A stretch of 64,000 bases of DNA from Elephas maximus indicus (taxonomy: Eukaryota > Chordata > Mammalia > Proboscidea > Elephantidae). Below the pieces are notes generated by a model, which saw nothing but the letters and a program-made list of their open reading frames with translations, was not told where the DNA came from and searched no databases. Within the stretch, counting starts at the first letter, position 1; each line of letters opens with the position of its first letter. The translations under genes were made by a program, and so were the position numbers. The stretch covers positions 29,917,001 to 29,981,000 of the forward strand of contig NC_064842.1 of assembly GCF_024166365.1 (NCBI RefSeq), in the 5' to 3' direction. This document shows, piece after piece, positions 48,601 through 57,600 of the stretch.

Positions 48601-51600
48601 ATTGGTAGAGTAGGAGTCAGGGGTCCACTCATGCTTTGTAGACCATGGTAAGGAGTTTGGGTTTTATGCTAAGAACTGTGAGAAGCCATTTAAGTGTTTT
48701 AAACCGAAGTGTGACCATTTCAGATTTGAATTTTAAGAACATCACTCTGGCTGCTGTGTGAAAAATTGATTGAAGTAGGGTGAGAGAAGAATTGATTGAA
48801 ACCACCCCAGATCTAAAGTTCCAATCTGCATGCTTGGGGAATATTTAATTTTTGTATACTGTAGCATCTATAGTGCTTGTGTGCGGCCTTTCTAAGTGAA
48901 ATGGTGTTATACTGAAGTTATTTTTGTTATTCGATAATAAAACCTCTTGGATACCTCTTGGATGTGATTAAAACCAAACTCACTCACTTTGATAGTGTTC
49001 GAATGAAGTTAATGTGTTTATGTGTATATGCATTTATTATGAATATATAATCTATGTAACCTGGGTAGAGAGAGACATAATTTAAGAGGCACATGTTAAC
49101 ATGAGATGCTTATTTCCACAGGATTTTGGCTCTTTCACCCATCCTGGCATATGTGTATTTATAAAAGAATGTTTGAAAGTGAAAATAAAGTCCTGACCAA
49201 AGAAGGTGTTACCCATTTTTTAGAGCTCTATGAAACAAGGGTTCTTCCATTTTCACCAGAATTTTCTGAGGTAATAGCCTATCCTTTTTTTTTTTTGTCC
49301 CCTTTGTCAAAAGATGGAGCCCTGGTGGCACAGTGGTTAAGAGCTCAGGTTGCTAACCAAAAGGTCTGCAGTTCGAATGCACCAGTCACTCCTTGGAAAC
49401 CCTATGGGACAGTTCTGCTCCGTTCTGTAAAGATCACCATGAGTTGGAATAGACTCGATGGTAATGGGTTTAGTTTTTTGGTTTTGTCAAAAGATGAGAG
49501 GTAAAGGCATTTGTCGTATCCTGTGTCATCTTGGAAACCCTGGTGGCGTGGTGGTTAAGTGCTATGGCTGCTAACCAAAGGGTTGGCAGTTCGAATCCGC
49601 CAGGTGCTCCTTGGAAACTATGGGGCAGCTCTACTCTGTCCTATAGGGTCGCTATGAGTTGGAATCGACTCAATGGCACTGGGTTTCTTTTTTTTTGGTT
49701 TTGTGTCATCTTTAAAAGTATATGCCCCCAAAAAACAAACCTGTTGCTGTGGAGTTGGTTCTGACTCATAGCAACCCCACGTGTTAGAGTAGACCTGCCC
49801 CATGGGGTTTTCTTGGGTATAATCATTAAAGAAACAGATCGTCAGGCCTTTCTTCCGTGGCATCGCTGGGTGGGTTTGTACAGCCAACCTTTAGGTTAGT
49901 AGTCAAGTGCAGACCATTTGCAGACCCAGGGACTATATGTATATAAAACCAAAAACCAAATCCACTGCCTTCAAGTTGATTCTGACTCATAGCAGCTCTG
50001 TAGGACAGAGTAGAACTACCCCCACAGGGCTTCCAAGGCTGTAACCTTTATGGAAGCAGACTGCCGCATCTTTTCCTGCAGAGCAGATGGTGGGCTCAAA
50101 CTGTGGACCTTTTGGTTAGCAGCTGAATGAAGCTCTAAAATTGCAAGTAGTATTTTATAGATTTGTATGCAATAAATCCTGTTTCCCTCAACTTAGCTAT
50201 CATATTTAGAAAAAGTTTAATCTAGTTTGTTGAGGAGTGAATGCTAGATCTGCCTGCATCATTACCATTCTGAATAAGGAGTTATGTGGTACCAATATTC
50301 TAGAGTGCGGAATCTATGGTATGGAGGCTTTTTGATGATGCTGTTATTACCATAATTTTGAATCGCTGAATTATTGCTCTTAGTTTAGAGATGCTACCCC
50401 AGTTCTGAGGCAATGAATCACTGTTGCTTACTTTCTTAAGCAAATCGCCTTTCGAACCATAATTATTTTAAGCTTTTATATTTCTATTTGTCAGGAATCA
50501 CACAAAATAAAGAGACTTTGAGAATTATAGCTGTGATTGTTAGTTTTATGTTATAGTGTTTATTTGAGTTTCACAATTACTTAGGTTTAGTAATTTACCA
50601 CTTACTTAGAGGTAACTTACGTAAATTTTTTAAATTATCTGAGTATATGCTACAGTATTCTGATATGCACCCTTTCCCACGTTCCTCTGTCCTTTTTGTA
50701 CTTCCTTTAAGCCTGGTCTTTTGACCAGTGTCTAGTAATAGTTGTGGAGATAAATTTTCCTACTTTATCTTCCAGGCATAGGCGCTTAATTTCGGCTTGT
50801 GTATCTTTTTGTGTTTTGTTTGTTACTGCATTTATTTCCCAGCACGTGTCCCACTTCAGGTTCTTTCTTCCTTCTTGACCCAACACATCAGCTCTCTTCT
50901 GAGTATCCTGTACATTTTGATCAGGTGGGAAAATTCTGTACTCATTTTGTTGTTCTGGTAGAAACAAGGTACTCTCAAAGACCGTCACTGACTTAACCCA
51001 GAGGGTAAGCCGGCAGCTTTGCTGACAGCAGCCGTTCGACAGCCCTGTTCAGGGTGCGCCGTCAGGGCCAGCTGAGTTCTCAGAATTGCAGTAAAAACCC
51101 AGTACCAATTGTGTGCTTTTTTTTTTTTAGTTTATTATTGGACCGCTAATGGATGCGCTTTCAGAGAGCTCTCTGTATAGCAGGTAAACCTGTTACCTAG
51201 TGGTGATGCAGGAATAAGTGTTTGATACACAAGTCTGTCATGTTTATGGACCATGATCAGATCGTTTAATGCATTTGGTACATACTACATGTGCTGCCTC
51301 ATAGACATTTAACTTTTTCTTATCGTGTAATCCCTTCTATATTTGTTATTCTTCTTGGCTTTCTTCTGTTATTTGTATCAAGTGCTCCTCCTTTCCTTTT
51401 TGCCTTGTTGACTTTCCTCACCTTGAACCCCTCTATTCTTAAAAAAAAAAAAATTCTTAGGCTTTTAAAAAGTATATTTTATGTAGCTCACTTTCTTTCT
51501 TCTTGGAAATTATACTGACATTGATGAACCAGCACTTTAAAGTTTTTTTGTGTTTTTTTCCCCCTTTTTATTTTGACTTAATTTTAGAGTTATGGACAAG

Positions 51601-54600
51601 TTGTGAGAATAACACAAAGAGTTCTCGTATGGTTGCATCTTTATTCCTCAAATGTTAATATTTTACCACATTTGCCTGACCATTGTCTCCCTCCCTCTGT
51701 GTGTGTGTGTGTATGTTTCTTTCTTAGCTCTGTCTGCTGAGCAGATACCCCCATACACATCTGGATCTACTTCCATGCCTGTCTGCTCTCTAGCTAGCTG
51801 TTAGCTATATTAAGAATCATGAATTCATACTAGTATACTCAATTCCAGTCCACCCCTACAGGAAATTACCTTTCCCATTTCTGTATTTGACAGTGGCTCC
51901 CCGTGTCCATAATATATTTCCTTATTTGGCACTTTGACCTTTTGAAAAAGTTGACAGTGAGAAGAGGTTGTCAGTATTGTGGCTTTGCCTTATTTTCTGG
52001 AGTGTGGTCTATATTCTTTTTTTTTTTTTAATTTTTATTGTGCTTTAAGTGAAAGCTTAGAAATCAAGTCAGTCTCACACAAAAACTTAATATATACCTT
52101 GCTACATACTCCCAGTTGCTCTCGCCCTAATGAGACAGCCTGCTCAGCCCACTCCCTCCCTCCATTCTCTCTCTTTTCGTGTCTTTCTTCAGCTTCTAAC
52201 CTCCTCTACCCTCTCATCTCCCATCCTGGTCTGTATTCTTGAGTTATGTCTTCAATATTTTCCCCTGCTTCTGAAATTATGTTGTCTTTCTGATATTGAT
52301 TAACTGCATGTTTACGTGTATATATTCTGTTTGATATGCTTCTGAACAGAAAAAAAAAAAAATTACCCACCCCTACTAAATTTCTTTAAAAATGTTTAAT
52401 CGGCCCGTGCCAAGGTATATTAATGTTTAGTCCTGTTTAATAGCTATTGGGAGAGCATAGCAATGCTTGATTTTCCAATTATTTTTAGTTTTCAAATTAT
52501 TCATTACTGTTGAATAGTTTTTTGAAGCATTTAGACAGCTGGAGAGCAGCAAAGCCATTAAAAAAAAGCTTGGCGCTTTCTAAAAGAGTTGCCAGACACA
52601 TTTATTGTGAGACACCTGTAGTTTTCTAGTACTCTGCTGTGTTCGATTAACAGATAATGTTCCTGGCAGAAGCATATAGCAGAAAAAATATGACTTTAGT
52701 AGATGGTAACAATTAAATCGTCTTGCAAAAGTAATTTATTACTAATAATGTGTCTTTACTATGAATGTTATTTCTTTACTTTAGACCCAAAGATTTAGTC
52801 ATTGGATTATATGTCGAAAACAATAAAATATAATTTAAAACTATCGTATCTTTAGACTTTTTTTTTATTTTTTGATAATGGTGTTTAACAAGATTTATAT
52901 ATGTGTAAATGTAGGGGGACGTTTCCTAAAAAAAGAAATCTACGCCTACGTAGTATAGTAGGTTATTCACTCGTGTGTTTTCCTAGAAGAGCCTTGTGGC
53001 TCAGTAACCAGAAGGCTCCTCAAAATTTTACTGAAAAATAAAATGCAGGTTCAGAAAAAGAAGAGTGATTTGTTGTTGAAAGACTTTTGGGCCATAATCC
53101 ACTTAGAGTTGTTTCAGTATGCTTATTTGTAAATAGATTTTAAATAGTTGTTTTTTTCTCCCTCTTTGTGTGTAGGTCCCCAGGTCAGCTGATGGGCAGT
53201 GGTTCTCCATTGGGATTGAAATTACAGAAGTTTTTAGTCACTTACATTTCTCTACTTCCAGAAGAAATAAAGAGTATGTGTCATTAAGGCGTTTTTTTTT
53301 TTAAATGTATTTGCTTAAAATTTTTTTTTTTTTAGCATATTGGTTATAAGTGACATCCTAGACTATTATAATCAATATTATCAAAATAGGTTCCTTTTTT
53401 CCAGATATGCAAATTTTGTCAGAATTATGCAGGTGTCTGTTGTAATCAAGTACACGCTTTATTATATATGTATCATATATGTTACCAATATTGGCACCGG
53501 TAGCTTGAAGTAATTTTAAAAGATGTGCTGCAGTTAGATCGGTTTTCTAACTGCTATTCAATTTCAAAAACTAGAAAAATAGGTTGAAGAAAGAGAACCT
53601 GGGTTTAAGAAAAAAGTTAAAAACAATATCCATTCTGGCAAAGTTCTGATGACCTTTTTCAGATTGGGGATTTTTTCTTTTTTTCTTTAAAGAGGTGTAA
53701 TAAGTTGGTAAGCCACATACACAAGCAGTGTTATTTTGCTTGTGAAGCATAAAAACTTACTTGAATATAGTCCTTTTTTCACTCCTGCCTTTGTGACTTG
53801 TGAAGTGACTCTGCGTATGACCAGTGGTAATATGTATTTGAAAGTCAGAAAGCTTAAGGAAAACAGAGTCCGTATATCATGGCTTTAAATTTTGAGAAAA
53901 TGAATTGTTTTGATTGCTTCTTAAAAAAAAAGGTTAATAGACAAGATGATCTAGCTGTCAGAGCCATACTTCAGTTTGCTAGAATTTAGAAATTTAAGCT
54001 TCTGGATTCCAGCAATATGGGCATTAATTTGTCAGTCATGTTGGTGCCTCTCATGTCAGTAACACCACATAAGTGAAATAATAGTAGTCACCGTCTTCTG
54101 GAATTTGAATACCTGGTGTTTGTGGCTTAGTGCCAGACACATAGTAAACACTTGGTAAAGATGTTTAATAAGTGTGAGATGGAAGGTGGCCATTGCCTTG
54201 TTTCTTACAGCATGAGTGAGGTATTCAGCAAAGGGTGGGATTTAGTGAACAAACAAAAGTGAGTAAATAATATGTTTACTAGGTTTTTACTTAGCGATGT
54301 TTTCAGTCAGCAATTTCCAATGAATTATCTTCAGTGTATCTAGTTTCGTGCTAGGTGCTTTGGAAAATATAAAGTCCATATAATACTCTTACAGGAACTT
54401 TGAGGATTTCTTAACAGGCATTCATTCTCCAACGATGATCTGAGAAAACAGCTAGGCCGTTTCATTAACTGCATGATGTGAAGGTCCTCAGCAAATCACG
54501 CGTTAGCATAGAATGAAACACTGCCCCTTTGTATCTGGAAGTAGAAAAATAAATTATAGTGATTAGACCCAGGATAATCAGGAAACAGCCTATGAGAAAG

Positions 54601-57600
54601 ATCCAGTGTTGTTCTTTGCAGATACCAGAGGCCAGTTACCTTCAGTCTTTCCCATCCTGTTTTTCCTTAACACGTCTTAAACTGAAGAGTGTTTTCTAAC
54701 ACTAAAACATTTATCTTTTGCCTTAAAATTAGCTGCGTATCTCTACGATATAGAATACTTATCTCGCAAAACAGTAATGAAATTGAAATAGCAATGATTT
54801 CTTTTTACTACAACTTGTTTGAGATATAACCTACACACCATACAATTAATTCAGTGGTTTTTAGTATATTCATAAAGTTGTTCAACGGTCACCACTATCT
54901 AATACCAGAATATTTTCATCACCCCAGAGAGAAACCTCATACCCATTAGTAATTACTTCCCTTTGTCCTCTCCTCCTAGTCCCTGGCAGCTGATAATCTA
55001 CTTTCTGTCTCTATAGACTTGCCCATTCTGGACATTTCATAGAAATGGTATCATGTAGTATATGAGCATAATGGTTTCAGGGTTCATCCATGTTGTAGCA
55101 TGTGTCAGTACTTTATTCCTTTTTATGGCTGCGTAATATTCTGTTGAATAGATACACAATTTATTTATCCATATATCAGTTGATAGACGTTTAGATTGTT
55201 TCCACTTTTTGGCTATTGTGAATAATGCTGCTATGAACATTTGTGTACAAGTTTTTGTGTGTTCATATGTTTTCATTTCTCTTGGGTATATACCTAGGAA
55301 TAGAATTTCTGGGTCATATGGTATTTCTCATGTTTAACTTTTTGAGAAACTTCTAAACTGTTTCCAAATAGCTTTCTTTTGATTTAACTCATGATATTGT
55401 ACCTTAAATAATATACTTGACTGCTTTCACAGTGAATTTATTTTATTCAATTAAAAAAGTGGCTGTACCACCATTTTATGTTCCCACCAGCAGTGTATGA
55501 GGGCTCCAAGTTTTCCACATCTTTGCCAACACTCCTTATTGCCTATCTTTTTATTATAGCCATCCTAGTTTTTTTTTAATGGATGTGAAGTAGCATCTCC
55601 TTGTGGTTTGTATTTGCATTTCCCTAATGACTGATGATAGTCATCTTTTCATGTGTTTATTGGCAGCCATGATTTTAACTTTTTCTTTTTTCAGATGGTT
55701 TCCTGTTAAAGCTTATTCAGAAAATGACAAGTAGACACTGGTGTGCTGTTCCCATTTTGTTTCTGTCTATGGCTTTGGCAAATGTCCCAAGATGTAAAGC
55801 CCTGGGTGTAGAAGGGCTTCTTGCTCTCAGGTAATTTACTGTGTATGTGCCACATAGGGTTATGTGCCATGACGTTCCATTACTAAATTTTTTTCCCCTC
55901 TGCTTAAGTCTACAGTGAGTGTTTTTAGTTGGTAATGGCTTTGGGATTTGTGAGCTCCTAATTTAAACATGAAAACAAGTAAATTAAAAAAAAATTTTTT
56001 CATATAGAGTTGGACTTACTTGATTTTATGAATTACTAACTTTAATATGTACTATAACACATCGTGTTGGCTTTTGACCACTTTAGGTAAGGCCAGTAAA
56101 TTTCTGTTGCATTGATAGGTAGAAAACTAAAAAGGCCAGGTGATAATATTGATAAGGAGGTATTTCAAAAAGTATAAAATTCTTACCTTGAAAGCAAAGA
56201 TGAAAAAAAATTTTGAAAAGCAAATATAAAAAAGCATTTGTGTCTTTGTATACAGTCTTTTTGTTTCTAAAAGAGATTTTAAAATTGAGTTCTATTAGAT
56301 GCCTTAATAGAAAATAATAGCTTTGAAATTCTGCTGACAGTGATTTTCTGTATTAGAAATCATAGATACTGTGAATCAACTTGTCAGTAACTATCACTTA
56401 TCAGAATTATCTTCAGAAGGAAGGAATGTGTTTTTGCTTTTTAATGCCAGGGATGTTCTTCAGTGTACTATGATCACACATCAGATTCTGTTGAGAGGAG
56501 CAGCTCAGTGCTACCTTCTTCAGACAGCTATGAATTTGGTAGATGTGGTAAGTTTATCTTTTTTACTCATGATACTTCAATTTATGAGTCTTAGTGAGTA
56601 TGCAAAAAAGAGTTAACATGGCAGGCCTGTGACTGCTACCATTAGAAAGACCTGCTTGTAAGATGGGCCTTTGGCTGGCTCTGGGAACTTGAATTTCAGG
56701 AGGGTACCTGTTCTAACTAATTAGAGTAGATCACTGTACCTAAACTGTTTGTACAAACAGTGGTGTATGCTGAGCACCTGCTTTCCTTTTGGAATTTTGG
56801 TACATGCTAAGCAGAGGGTGAACAGTGAACACATAAACAGTTGCTAATAAAAACCCTGGGCACTGAGGCTCTAGTGACCTTCCTTTGTAGACAGCCCTTC
56901 ACAGGTGTTGTCATAACTTGTTGCTGGAGGAATGAAGTGCATCTGTGTGGCTCTAGTGGGAGAGGACTCTAGAAGCTTGGGCTTGGTTTCCTCCACATTT
57001 TGCCCCATGTGCCTTTTCCTTTGCTGATTTTACTCTGTATCTTTTTGCTGTGATAAATCTTAGCTATGAGTGTGACTATATGCTGAGTTCTTCGAGTACT
57101 TCTAGAGAATGCATGAACTTGGGGTGGTCTTGGGAACTCTCAGCACAGTGGGTATAAAAATTGGTGAGTGGATATAAAAATGGAAATTGAGCCCCTTTTG
57201 GAGGATTTTGTAACTTTTGAATCTTCCTTTAACTTATTCTCCAGTTCTTACGGGGTGATGTATAATCAGAAGGGCACTTAGCCTCTGCTCTCCCTCCTGC
57301 TTTTAGTTAGTATCACACTGAAGGCAAAACTATGGTGAACAATAATATATTTGCTTTGTTTCACTTATCTCTCTCACCCACTCTAAGAGCACTTACAAAC
57401 ATTTTCACCATGTTTTTGGGGGTACATAGAAAGCAGATTTGTATGGGAATTACAGGCATCTAAGACTTTCTTCTTTTATCTGTAAAATCATACACATTTA
57501 CATTCTAGTCCACAGTATATGTGTATTTTAATACAAAGAAAAATTTTCAACATCTGACAGTAAATTAACGTTCAAGGAGGTGTGCTATCTTTAGTCTGTG

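Noticed and set aside
49317-50132. Evenly repeated units as a CRISPR-like array
   Set aside because: The units are dispersed SINEs in both orientations with individual TSDs; spacers and Cas genes are absent.
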